Assembly: GCF_022808855.1 (NCBI RefSeq)
Contig: NZ_JAKZLF010000002.1
Location: forward strand, 62,001 to 126,000
DNA from: Anaeromyxobacter soli
GTDB taxonomy: Bacteria; Myxococcota; Myxococcia; Myxococcales; Anaeromyxobacteraceae
Length of the DNA stretch: 64,000 nucleotides
Reading direction: 5' to 3'
The stretch's first letter is position 1, and every line of letters starts with the position of its first letter. The translations under genes were made by a program, and so were the position numbers. The notes beneath the pieces were generated by a model that was given only the letters and a program-made list of their open reading frames with translations, was not told the origin of the DNA and did not search any database. Below are positions 8,702-16,047 of this stretch, one piece after another.

Positions 8702-9559
8702 ATGATCGAGCGAGGACTGAAGGACGTGGTGACCCCCGTCGCGACGAGCGACGGCGCAGGCGTGCGGCTCCAGCGCAGCATCGCCACGGAGCGGCTCGAC
8801 CACCTCGACCCGTTCTTCCTCTTCGACCATTTCGGGTCGGAAAACGCGAACGACTACGTCGCCGGCTTCCCCATGCACCCGCACCGGGGCATCGAGACCA
8901 TCACCTACATGCTCGACGGCAGCGTTGCCCATCGGGACAGCCTCGGGAGCTCGGGCGTCATCGGGGCGGGCGACGTGCAGTGGATGACCGCGGGGAGCGG
9001 CATCCTGCACGAGGAGATGCCGAAGGTCGGACCGCGCCGGCTCGACGGCTTCCAGATCTGGGTGAACCTGCCCGCGAAGCTCAAGATGACCCGGCCGCGC
9101 TACCAGGACGTGCCCTCGAGCGCGATCCCCGAGGTCGCGCGCCCCGACGGCGCCCGCATCCGCGTGGTGGCGGGCGAGGTGGACGGCGTTCCCGGCGCGG
9201 TCCGCGAGATCTTCGCGGGACCGACCTACCTCGACATCGCGCTCCCTGCCGGCCGGACCTTCGAGCAGCCGGTGCCGCGCGGCCACACCGCGATCCTCTA
9301 CGTCTTCCAGGGAGAGGTGAGCGTGGGCGGCGCCGCGCCCTCGCGCGGGCCCGCCATCCGCGCCCCGCACCTCGCCATCCTGGAGGACGGTGACGTCGTC
9401 CGCGTCCACGCCGGCGGCGCGGGCGCGCGCTTCCTGCTCCTGTCGGCGCAGCCGCTCCGCGAGCCGTACGCACGCTACGGCCCGTTCGTCATGAACACCC
9501 GCGAGGAGATCGCCGAGGCGCTCGCGGAGCTCCGCGCGGGGACGTTCATCAAGCCCTGA
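8702..9559 (+). CDS. Pirin family protein
   Basis: 285 aa bicupin. The N-terminal cupin keeps all four metal ligands of the family: H59 and H61 (MHPHRGIET), H103 and E105 (GILHEEMP). Bacterial pirins are Fe-binding proteins, some with quercetin dioxygenase activity and some that bind metabolic enzymes; which applies here is unknown. The C-terminal cupin (residues about 185-260) lacks the ligands, as usual. A GGAGAG ribosome site precedes the ATG. The gene is convergent with the Cache-domain gene, sharing a hairpin that includes both stop codons. Confidence 0.93.
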   Translation: MIERGLKDVVTPVATSDGAGVRLQRSIATERLDHLDPFFLFDHFGSENANDYVAGFPMHPHRGIETITYMLDGSVAHRDSLGSSGVIGAGDVQWMTAGSGILHEEMPKVGPRRLDGFQIWVNLPAKLKMTRPRYQDVPSSAIPEVARPDGARIRVVAGEVDGVPGAVREIFAGPTYLDIALPAGRTFEQPVPRGHTAILYVFQGEVSVGGAAPSRGPAIRAPHLAILEDGDVVRVHAGGAGARFLLLSAQPLREPYARYGPFVMNTREEIAEALAELRAGTFIKP

Positions 9560-9604
9560 CGGCGGCGCGGCTCGTCGCGCCGAGCGCGCCGCGCCCCGCC
9601 GTCA
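9557..9604. terminator. Bidirectional hairpin anchored on two stop codons
   Basis: TGACGGCGG (9557-9565) pairs with CCGCCGTCA (9596-9604). Inside, CGCGGC pairs with GCCGCG after a 2-base bulge. The outer TGA is the pirin stop and the outer TCA is the Cache-gene stop read on the other strand, so one stem can end both transcripts. No T-tract is present. Confidence 0.6.
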
Positions 9605-10453
9605 CCGCGTCGCGCCCGCCTTCCCCGGCGGCGTCTCGGCGCGGGCGCTCTGCGGCGCCTCTACGACGCCGAACCCGTACCACCACCCGGTCACGGCGGA
9701 CTTGCGGAACACGACCGTCCGCTGGCGTTCACGGAACGTATATCGAACCACGCCCTCCTTCTTCGACAGCATCTCCGTGAAGGCCTTGTCGACCTCGGGG
9801 CCGAGCTCCTTCGGGTTCGTGAAGACGAGCGTGGGATCCCATACGATCGCGAGGAGCGGCGTCGCGTCGAACGAGTAGAAGATGAGGTCGTCTCCGACAT
9901 TCATCTCCTCGCGGATCCGGGCGCTCAGCTTGCCGAGGTAGATCGACGCGCCGAGGACGCCGGACACGACGCCGTCGCGACCCTTCACCGGCACGGCGAC
10001 GATGGCGACGCCCTTGCCCGTCGCCTTGCTGACGACGAGGTCGCCGATCACGGTCTCCCCTGCGAGGACCTTCGGAAAGTAGGCCCGCGTGGAGAGGTTT
10101 CCCTTCTCGCGGCCGTTCTGGACGCTCCAGTACGACCCGTCTGGCAGGGCGAACCAGTTGAGCGCGGCGTCGTTCAGCTTGGCGATCTCGCCGAGCTGGC
10201 GCTCGATGTTTGCCCAGTCGGCGGAGCGCGTCTGCTCGGACAGCGCGAGCACCTGGAGCGAGTCCGCCATCTTCCGAAGGTGGCCGTCCGCGAGGGCGAC
10301 GAACGCAGCGAGCACGACCTTCGCGTCCACCTCGAATGCCGCAGCCTCGGCGGGTGCCTGCGGCGGTGCGGCCCGTGCGATGCCGCTCGCCAGCGCCATC
10401 GCCAGCGCGAGCGCGAGACCCCTCCCGAATACGCCTCTCGATGCGGGGAACAT
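9602..10453 (-). CDS. Secreted single Cache-domain protein
   Basis: 283 aa. Signal peptide at residues 1-28 (ends SGIARA). The rest resembles a Cache sensor domain: an N-terminal helix with LSEQTRSADW, then NWFALPDGSYW, YFPKVLAGETVIGD and PVKGRDGVVSGVLGASIYLG. Cache domains bind small ligands outside the cell, usually in chemoreceptors or kinases, but this protein has no transmembrane output module. It may be a free periplasmic ligand-binding protein or partner of a separate sensor. The start MFPASRGVFG is chosen for the signal peptide; an upstream in-frame start would add an Arg-rich, unlikely extension. Confidence 0.75.
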   Translation of the reverse strand: MFPASRGVFGRGLALALAMALASGIARAAPPQAPAEAAAFEVDAKVVLAAFVALADGHLRKMADSLQVLALSEQTRSADWANIERQLGEIAKLNDAALNWFALPDGSYWSVQNGREKGNLSTRAYFPKVLAGETVIGDLVVSKATGKGVAIVAVPVKGRDGVVSGVLGASIYLGKLSARIREEMNVGDDLIFYSFDATPLLAIVWDPTLVFTNPKELGPEVDKAFTEMLSKKEGVVRYTFRERQRTVVFRKSAVTGWWYGFGVVEAPQSARAETPPGKAGATR

Positions 10454-10964
10454 GCCCTGCCTCCTTCCACGCCGGCCGGGTCGCGCCGCGCGACGAGCCT
10501 GCCCGAGCCCGGCCTCTCGTCGCGCACGCCTCGACCGGTCCACCCCACGATACGCTCCGAGGCGCGCTCACCTTCGCATTGCGGACGAGGGCCTTCGGGT
10601 TCGGACGATCGGCGTGCCCGCATCGTGGTGAGGAGATCACCCGTGCGCTCCTCTGGCTCACCGATCCGCGTGGACGGCCGCGCGCAGTGACGCTCGCCCG
10701 AACGGCGCCGAGGGCGCGGATCGCCGCCGGCCCGCGCACGTGCGCGCGAATGCGGCGCGGTCCGACGCGGTCGCGCCGACCGGCAGGACCGACCGTTCCA
10801 ATCCTGGAACAGACCTGTGCTAAGGCGCCGATTGCGCCGCATCGGGAACGCCGCCAAGAATGCTCCCGTGCCGAGCGGCAGCGGGAGAGGGCCGAGAGAA
10901 GGCCCCGCCCCGCCGATGAGACCGCCGCCGCGGCCCCCAACGCTCTCCCGAAGGAAGGCCGAAC
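10454..10964. promoter_or_regulatory. Divergent intergenic region with a palindrome
   Basis: A 511-bp gap between the Cache-domain gene and yceI. No believable gene was found. At 10795-10810 there is a perfect dyad GTTCCA-ATCC-TGGAAC, 155 bp before yceI, a candidate operator. A related dyad lies upstream of the exopolyphosphatase gene (12063-12079). Confidence 0.45.
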
Positions 10965-11564
10965 ATGAAGAAGCTCCTCGCCTCGCTGCTCGCCGTCGCC
11001 CCGATGCTCGCGCTCGCCGCGCCTGCCGCCTGGAACGTCGACGCGTCCCACTCGCAGGTCGGCTTCGCCGTGAAGCACCTCGTCATCTCGACGGTCCGCG
11101 GCGAGTTCACGAAGTACTCGGGCGTCGCGCAGCTCGACGACGCGGATCCGGCGCGCTCCACGGTCGAGGTGACGATCGACGCGAACAGCATCGATACCCG
11201 CGTCGCCGACCGGGACGCGCACCTCAAGTCGCCCGACTTCCTCGACGCGGCGAAGTACCCGGCCATCACCTTCAAGTCGGCCAAGGTCACCAAGGCGGGC
11301 AAGGACAAGCTGAAGGTCGCGGGCGACCTCACCCTGCACGGCGTCACGAAGCCCGTCACCCTCGACGTGACGACGTCGCCCGAGGTGAAGGGCATGTACG
11401 GCGAGACCCGCCGCGCGTTCTCGGCCGTCACGAAGATCAGCCGCAAGGACTACGGCCTCTCCTGGAACAAGCTCGTCGAGGCCGGCCCGGCGGTCGGGGA
11501 CGAGATCGCCATCACGCTCGACGTCGAGCTCGTGAAGGACGCCCCGAAGAGCGCGTCGAGGTGA
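10965..11564 (+). CDS. YceI family periplasmic lipid-binding protein
   Basis: 199 aa. Signal peptide at residues 1-19. Mature start AWNVDASHSQVGFAVKHL is the YceI hallmark, followed by GEFTKYSG, SIDTRVADRDAHLKSPDF and the closing DYGLSWN. YceI proteins are lipocalin-like barrels that bind long isoprenoids such as polyprenyl quinones in the periplasm and respond to acid or osmotic stress. Full family length. It has a GAAGGA ribosome site and a long upstream region with a dyad. It converges on the DUF2249 gene with a strong hairpin between. Confidence 0.93.
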   Translation: MKKLLASLLAVAPMLALAAPAAWNVDASHSQVGFAVKHLVISTVRGEFTKYSGVAQLDDADPARSTVEVTIDANSIDTRVADRDAHLKSPDFLDAAKYPAITFKSAKVTKAGKDKLKVAGDLTLHGVTKPVTLDVTTSPEVKGMYGETRRAFSAVTKISRKDYGLSWNKLVEAGPAVGDEIAITLDVELVKDAPKSASR

Positions 11565-11588
11565 GGACGCCTGGCGCGCGGTGAGTCC

Positions 11589-11618
11589 GGGCCGGCTCCG
11601 CGAGCGCGGGGCCGGCCC
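11589..11618. terminator. Strong bidirectional hairpin
   Basis: A near-perfect 30-base inverted repeat: GGGCCGGC (11589-11596), CCGCG (11598-11602), CGCGG (11605-11609) and GCCGGCCC (11611-11618). It lies between convergent yceI and DUF2249 genes. GC-rich without a T-tract. Confidence 0.6.
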
Positions 11619-11631
11619 GCGCCGTCCGTGG

Positions 11632-11874
11632 TCAGGGGCTCGCTCTCCTCGCGATGCGGACGCGCCAGTCGGCCGGGCCGCGCTCGAGGTACTCGGACTC
11701 CGCCTGGCCGGGCCGCACGAACCGGAACTGCTGCAGCAGCGGCGCCGGGTCGTGGTCGTTCACGATCACGAGCGCCTCGCCCGGTCCGAGCGCGTCGAAG
11801 GTCTGGAACACGAGGCCGTGCCGCAGCTCCGGCGGCAGCTTGCGAAGGTCGAGCTCACGGGGCGATCCGGTCAT
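11632..11874 (-). CDS. Small DUF2249 domain protein
   Basis: 80 aa, the size of one DUF2249 domain. It shows the family pattern LDLRKLPPELRHGLVFQTFD, then LGPGEALVIVNDHDP (the NDHDP motif) and a closing W-V-I strand. DUF2249 proteins are TusA-like in fold and often sit near hemerythrin or nitric-oxide genes; the activity is unknown. The start MTGSPRELDL is chosen because homology begins there, although the frame is open for nearly 3 kb upstream as antisense noise. It is divergent from the exopolyphosphatase gene. Confidence 0.85.
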   Translation of the reverse strand: MTGSPRELDLRKLPPELRHGLVFQTFDALGPGEALVIVNDHDPAPLLQQFRFVRPGQAESEYLERGPADWRVRIARRASP

Positions 11875-12225
11875 CGGGAGAGGCTCCTCGGGACGGGGTT
11901 CGGTCGCCGGGCGGTGCACCTCGCGTGCCTTCCGCGCGCGGCGCGACCCGCCGGCGCGGCGCTCTTGCGCTCGCCGCTCCGGCCCAGCGATTTCCCGCGG
12001 GGCGCCTCCGACCGCGCGCCCGGCGCGCCGGCGACACGATCGCGGCCCCGCGTGTTCCACGCCGTTCCGGTCTGGAACGTAAGGGGGATCGAGGACCCTC
12101 GGGGCACCCCCGGTGCTAGAACCCTTGCCGAGCGGCGCGGTCCGCCACCCGGCCCGTGTGAGCCCACTCGCATCCCGGCCGTTCCTGCGACCGTGCGGGC
12201 GAATAGACTCGACGCGGGAGGCCGA
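11875..12225. promoter_or_regulatory. Divergent intergenic region with dyad and leader hairpin
   Basis: A 351-bp gap between the DUF2249 and ppx genes. A perfect dyad CGTTCC-GGTCT-GGAACG lies at 12063-12079. A small hairpin (CGAGG-AC-CCTCG, 12090-12101) follows, enclosed by GGGGG/CCCC. TGCTAGAAC at 12114-12122 resembles an extended -10 site for ppx. No gene seen. Confidence 0.45.
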
Positions 12226-13731
12226 TTGGCGCACGACCACGAAGGACAGCGCATCCTCGCGGCCATCGACGTGGGGACGAACGCGGTGCGCCTCGAGATC
12301 GCGCGCCCGCTGCCTGACGGCACGCTCGAGACCCTCCACCAGGAGCGCGATCCGGTGCGCCCGGGCGAGGGGGTCTTCGCCACCGGCTCGATGTCCCGCG
12401 AGGTCGCCGACCGGCTCCTCTCGGCCCTCCGCCGGTACGCGGCCCTCTGCCGCCGCTACCACGCCACCGTGCGCGCCGTCGCGACGAGCGCCGTCCGCGA
12501 GGCGCGGAACCGCGACGACCTCGTGAAGCGCGTGAAGCGCGAGACCGGGCTCGACCTCGAGGTCGTCTCCGGGCGCGAGGAGGCCCGCCTCATCTGCCGC
12601 GGCGTGCTGAACGGCCGGCCCCGGCGCGCGCGCTCGCTCGTCCTCGACATCGGCGGCGGGTCGACCGAGGTCGCGACCGCCGTGGGGGAGGAGGCGAAGG
12701 ATCTCTACAGCGTCGGGCTCGGCGCGGTCCGGCTGACCGAGATCTTCGGCTCGGCGGGGAAGGTCTCGCCGCAGCGGCTCGCGGCCATGCGCAGCTTCGC
12801 CGACGAGGCGTTCCGCGACTCCGTTCCGCGGCGGCTGCCGCACGGCAACGTGGCGCTCGGGTCGTCCGGGACGATCAACGCCATCGTCGCGGCCCACGGC
12901 GAGGGCCGCCGCATGACGCTCCGGGACGTGAAGCGCGCGGTCGAGGAGCTCGCCTCCGACTCCATCGCGGAGCGGCGCAGGCGGTTCGAGCCCCGCCGCG
13001 CGGAGATCATCGTCGCGGGCGCCGTGATCCTCGAGGCGGCGATGCGCCACCTCGGCCTCGACTCGATCGCCGCGGTCGACACCGGGCTCCGCAACGGCAT
13101 CCTCGTCGACCTCGCGCGCCGGTCGCCGGCGGCGGTCGCGGCCGCCCAGGCCTCTCGCGCCGCGGCGGCGCTCGCGTTCGGCCGCCGGTTCAACTTCGAC
13201 GAGGGCCACGCCCGGCAGACGGCGCGCCTCGCGCTCGATCTCTTCGATCAGCTCGCCGAGCTGCACGCGCTCCCCGCGAGCGCGCGCGGGCTGCTCGAGG
13301 CGGCGGCGCTCCTCCACGACGTCGGGCACGCCGTCTCGCCGACCCGCCACCACAAGCACACCTTCTACCTCGTCTCGAGCGCCGACATCCCCGGGCTGTC
13401 CGACAGGGAGCGGCTCCTCGTCGCGCTCGTCGCCCGCTATCACCGGCGCAGCCCGCCGGAGCGGCACCGCCCGGATCTCGAGGACCTCCCCGCGGGCGAG
13501 TTCCGGCTCGTGCGGCGGCTCGTCGCCCTGCTGCGCGTCGCGGACGCGCTCGACCGGAGCCACCACCAGCCGGTCGTCTCCGTCCGGGCCGCCCGGAAGA
13601 ACGGCGTCGTGAGGGTGCTCGCGCGGACCCGCGGCCCCGTGGACCTCGAGCTGTGGGACGTCGCCCGGGAGGCGTCGCTCTTCCGCGCCGTCTTCCACGC
13701 GTCGATCCACGTCGAGCGAGCGCGGAGGTAG
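12226..13731 (+). CDS. ppx: Exopolyphosphatase / guanosine pentaphosphatase
   Basis: 501 aa. Removes terminal phosphate from polyphosphate and/or pppGpp. The N-terminal actin-like ATPase fold shows the phosphate-1 motif AAIDVGTNAVRLEI, the phosphate-2 motif VLDIGGGSTEV and ATSAVREARN; GSSGT is in the second lobe. The C-terminal third is an HD-type domain (LLHDVGHAV, then HHKHTF), as in longer Ppx/GppA proteins. The start is a TTG preceded by a good GGGAGG ribosome site, because homology begins within 12 residues; no better ATG exists. Its neighbours, a CHAD protein and a pyrophosphatase, support a polyphosphate role. Ppx and GppA cannot be told apart from sequence alone. Confidence 0.88.
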   Translation: MAHDHEGQRILAAIDVGTNAVRLEIARPLPDGTLETLHQERDPVRPGEGVFATGSMSREVADRLLSALRRYAALCRRYHATVRAVATSAVREARNRDDLVKRVKRETGLDLEVVSGREEARLICRGVLNGRPRRARSLVLDIGGGSTEVATAVGEEAKDLYSVGLGAVRLTEIFGSAGKVSPQRLAAMRSFADEAFRDSVPRRLPHGNVALGSSGTINAIVAAHGEGRRMTLRDVKRAVEELASDSIAERRRRFEPRRAEIIVAGAVILEAAMRHLGLDSIAAVDTGLRNGILVDLARRSPAAVAAAQASRAAAALAFGRRFNFDEGHARQTARLALDLFDQLAELHALPASARGLLEAAALLHDVGHAVSPTRHHKHTFYLVSSADIPGLSDRERLLVALVARYHRRSPPERHRPDLEDLPAGEFRLVRRLVALLRVADALDRSHHQPVVSVRAARKNGVVRVLARTRGPVDLELWDVAREASLFRAVFHASIHVERARR

Positions 13732-13736
13732 GGCCC

Positions 13737-13753
13737 GGTCGCGAGCCGCGACC
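13737..13753. terminator. Hairpin between convergent ppx and CHAD genes
   Basis: GGTCGCG-AGC-CGCGACC forms a perfect 7-bp stem in the 41-bp gap between the two opposing stop codons. No T-tract. Confidence 0.5.
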
Positions 13754-13772
13754 GCGACCTCGAGCCGCGTCG

Positions 13773-14735
13773 TCACGCCGCCGGCGCGTCCGCCGCGTGC
13801 CCGTTCGCCGCCGCCGCGACCTTCACCCCGAGCTTCACGCGCCGTCCGCCGCGCGAGAACCCGCGCCGCAGCGCCCGGACCACCCTCTCCTCCCGCCACC
13901 GCGAGAGCTCGCGCCGGAGCGCCCGGGCCTCGCGGGCGCGCTCCTCGTGGAGGACGGCGAGCGTCGCGCGCGCGGCCCGGCGCTCGCGCCGCTGGCCCCG
14001 GCGGGCGAGGCGCTCGAGCCGCTCGATCCGCACGTCCGTGTCGTGGAGATCGCCGAGCCGCTCCTGGAGCGGCACGAGCGCGGCGAGCATCCCCTTCGCC
14101 GCGCCCGGGAAGCCGGGCTCCACGAGCTCGGCGACGTAGCGGAGCTTCTTCGCCGCGATGCGGAGGCGGTGCACCTTCCGTGGCGATCGCGCGTCCCGCG
14201 CGGCCGCGAGGCGGCGCTTCAAGGTCGCGAGCCGCGCCCTCACCTCCTTCGCGAGCCGCTTCCCCTGGAGCCGCCCCTTCCCTGCCGCGTCCTCCGCGGC
14301 GCGCGCGATCGAGGGCGCGACGGCGCCCTGCCAGCCACGGATCGCGCGGCGCAGCCGCTTGCTGGCCCTCGGCAGGCCTCCGCCCGCCCACGCCGCGAGC
14401 CGCCCGCCGCCATCCTGCCTCCGGGCGTGCCGCTCGAACCAGCGCCGCTGCACCTGGCCGTCGCGGACCTCGCCGAGCGCGTCCTGGAGCGCCTTCACCT
14501 CGTCCTCGAGCGCCGCGAGGTCGCCGCGGCCGAAGAGCTGGAGCGCGGCGCGCAGCCGCCGCGTCGCGATCCGCATGTCGTGCACCGCGTCCACGTCCGG
14601 CTCGCCGTCGCCCGTCCCCACGGCCGCGGCCTCGTACCGGCGCACGTCGTCGAGGCGCGCGCGGACGAGGAGCGGGCCCGCCACGGAGAGCGGCGTGCCG
14701 GGCTCGAGCCCGGGGATCTCCGTCGGCTTCGCCAC
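13773..14735 (-). CDS. CHAD domain protein
   Basis: 320 aa. The CHAD domain is an all-helical module rich in conserved His and Arg that binds polyphosphate. Here it covers most of the protein: VDAVHDMRIATRRLRAALQL (residues about 48-67), then the second repeat VHRLRIAAKKLRYVAEL, each with the typical H-x-x-R-(I/V)-x-x-(K/R)-(K/R)-(L)-R pattern. Very basic overall, as expected for a polyanion binder. It is the last gene of a likely sixA-ppa-CHAD operon, only 3 bp after ppa, and converges on ppx. The link to polyphosphate is strong by context. Confidence 0.9.
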   Translation of the reverse strand: MAKPTEIPGLEPGTPLSVAGPLLVRARLDDVRRYEAAAVGTGDGEPDVDAVHDMRIATRRLRAALQLFGRGDLAALEDEVKALQDALGEVRDGQVQRRWFERHARRQDGGGRLAAWAGGGLPRASKRLRRAIRGWQGAVAPSIARAAEDAAGKGRLQGKRLAKEVRARLATLKRRLAAARDARSPRKVHRLRIAAKKLRYVAELVEPGFPGAAKGMLAALVPLQERLGDLHDTDVRIERLERLARRGQRRERRAARATLAVLHEERAREARALRRELSRWREERVVRALRRGFSRGGRRVKLGVKVAAAANGHAADAPAA

Positions 14736-14738
14736 GCG

Positions 14739-15245
14739 CTAGCTCCCGGCGAGGAGCCGCTCCACGTCCTCGGGCCCGTGCCATCCGAGGACGCGGGGGT
14801 GCTTCGGCTCGAAGAACACGGACGACGTGAAGAAGTGCTCGATCTCCTCGAGCACCCGGCCGTCGAGGTCCCGATGCGTGCGCAGCGCGGCGCCGCGGGG
14901 GTGGACGAGCGGGAGCGCGAGGATCCGGTCGTTCCGCTCCCGTCCTCCGCCCTTCGCGTCCTGCTCGAGCGCGAGGACCCCGAGTGCGCGGCAGCGGAGG
15001 ACGACGCCGGGGTAGCTCGCGACGTCCCAGTAGACGAGCGCGTCCACCGGGTCGCCGTCGGAGGCCTTCGTCCCCGGCACGAAGCCCCAGTCGTACGGGT
15101 AGGCGAACCCGAGCGGCAGCGGCCGGTGGCCGATCATCACGTCGAGCTCCGGATCGTGCTTGAGCTTGAGCGTCGCGCCGCGCGGCGCCTCGACGACGAC
15201 GTGGAATCCGCCCTCCGTGCGGGCGGGAACGGACGAGATGGGCAT
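14739..15245 (-). CDS. ppa: Inorganic pyrophosphatase
   Basis: 168 aa family I soluble pyrophosphatase, hydrolysing PPi to phosphate with Mg2+. The signature DGDPVDALV gives the metal ligands D63, D65 and D68. YPYDWGFVPGT and the basic substrate residues K27/K29 are also present. Length is typical for the bacterial enzyme. The start MPISSVPART is the ATG 5' of all homology. It sits between sixA and the CHAD gene; hydrolysis of PPi fits with polyphosphate turnover by the adjacent ppx. Confidence 0.92.
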   Translation of the reverse strand: MPISSVPARTEGGFHVVVEAPRGATLKLKHDPELDVMIGHRPLPLGFAYPYDWGFVPGTKASDGDPVDALVYWDVASYPGVVLRCRALGVLALEQDAKGGGRERNDRILALPLVHPRGAALRTHRDLDGRVLEEIEHFFTSSVFFEPKHPRVLGWHGPEDVERLLAGS

Positions 15246-15336
15246 GCCTCGAATCTGCGGTCCGGCGTCACGACCCGCCACCGGCGAGGCGGGCGGCGAG
15301 CGAGCGCCTCCCTGGACGCGCTCGACGGTGTGCGCG

Positions 15337-15849
15337 TCACCTCGCCTTCCGCGCCCCGAGCAGGCGCAAGAGCCTCGCCGTCGCGAGCCAGCGCAGCCGC
15401 CCTCCCCCCGGCCGCGGGGCGCCGTCGAGCTCGAGGAGGCACGCGCCGCCTTTGCGAAAGGTGAACAGCGGCTCGGGATCGCCGGCGACGAGGAGCGCCG
15501 CGAGGCCAGAGAGGTGCGGCTCGTGCCCGACGAGCGCGACGGTCCCGCCGTGGCGCGACGCGCGGAGCCACTCGAGCAGCTCCTGGGGCGGATGGCCCGG
15601 CGCGAGCGCCGGGAGCCCTTCCTCGGGCGAGAGCTCGAACGCGTCCGCGACGATCCGCGCCGTCTCGACGGCCCGGACGAGGGGGCTCGGGACGACGGCG
15701 TCGAGCTCCGCGACGAGCGCCATGAGCCCCCGCGCACCCCGGGCCATGCGCCGGCGTCCCTCGGCCGTCAGCGGCCGGCGCGCGTCGGCCGCCTCGCCGC
15801 GCGACGAGGCCCGCTCGGCGATGGCGTGGCGAATGAGCAGGAGCTCCAT
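15337..15849 (-). CDS. sixA: Phosphohistidine phosphatase SixA
   Basis: 170 aa histidine phosphatase. The catalytic RHG-type motif is LLIRHAIAE with H8, and the second histidine is in LVGHEPHLSGL. SPLVRAVETARIVA is the third hallmark. In E. coli SixA dephosphorylates the phosphocarrier NPr of the nitrogen PTS. Here the gene is divergent from a PTS enzyme I gene (198-bp gap), which supports the same type of target. It is the first gene of the sixA-ppa-CHAD set. The start MELLLIRHA is the first residue of the family fold. Confidence 0.88.
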   Translation of the reverse strand: MELLLIRHAIAERASSRGEAADARRPLTAEGRRRMARGARGLMALVAELDAVVPSPLVRAVETARIVADAFELSPEEGLPALAPGHPPQELLEWLRASRHGGTVALVGHEPHLSGLAALLVAGDPEPLFTFRKGGACLLELDGAPRPGGGRLRWLATARLLRLLGARKAR

Positions 15850-16047
15850 CTCCCTGCTCGATAAGGCCGGGCGCGGCCCGGCGGCAGCGGCGCGCCCCAT
15901 TCCCGTGCACGCTCGGGGCCCACGCGAGGCGGGCTCCCCCGGTCGCTCGCGCGCCCGACCGGGTGGGGAGCGGGGGCGGACGGCGCGGCCCGTCTTCGTG
16001 GCGGCCGCGGCCCGCCGCCGCTTATGAGCGAAGAAAGGATCCCTCAG

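Noticed and set aside
11632-14784. Minus-strand open frame of over 1000 codons ending in the DUF2249 protein
   Set aside because: Only the last 80 residues match a family; the rest is antisense to ppx and overlaps the CHAD gene in another frame.
13653-15464. Plus-strand open frame over CHAD and ppa
   Set aside because: Antisense to two clear genes and without any motif.
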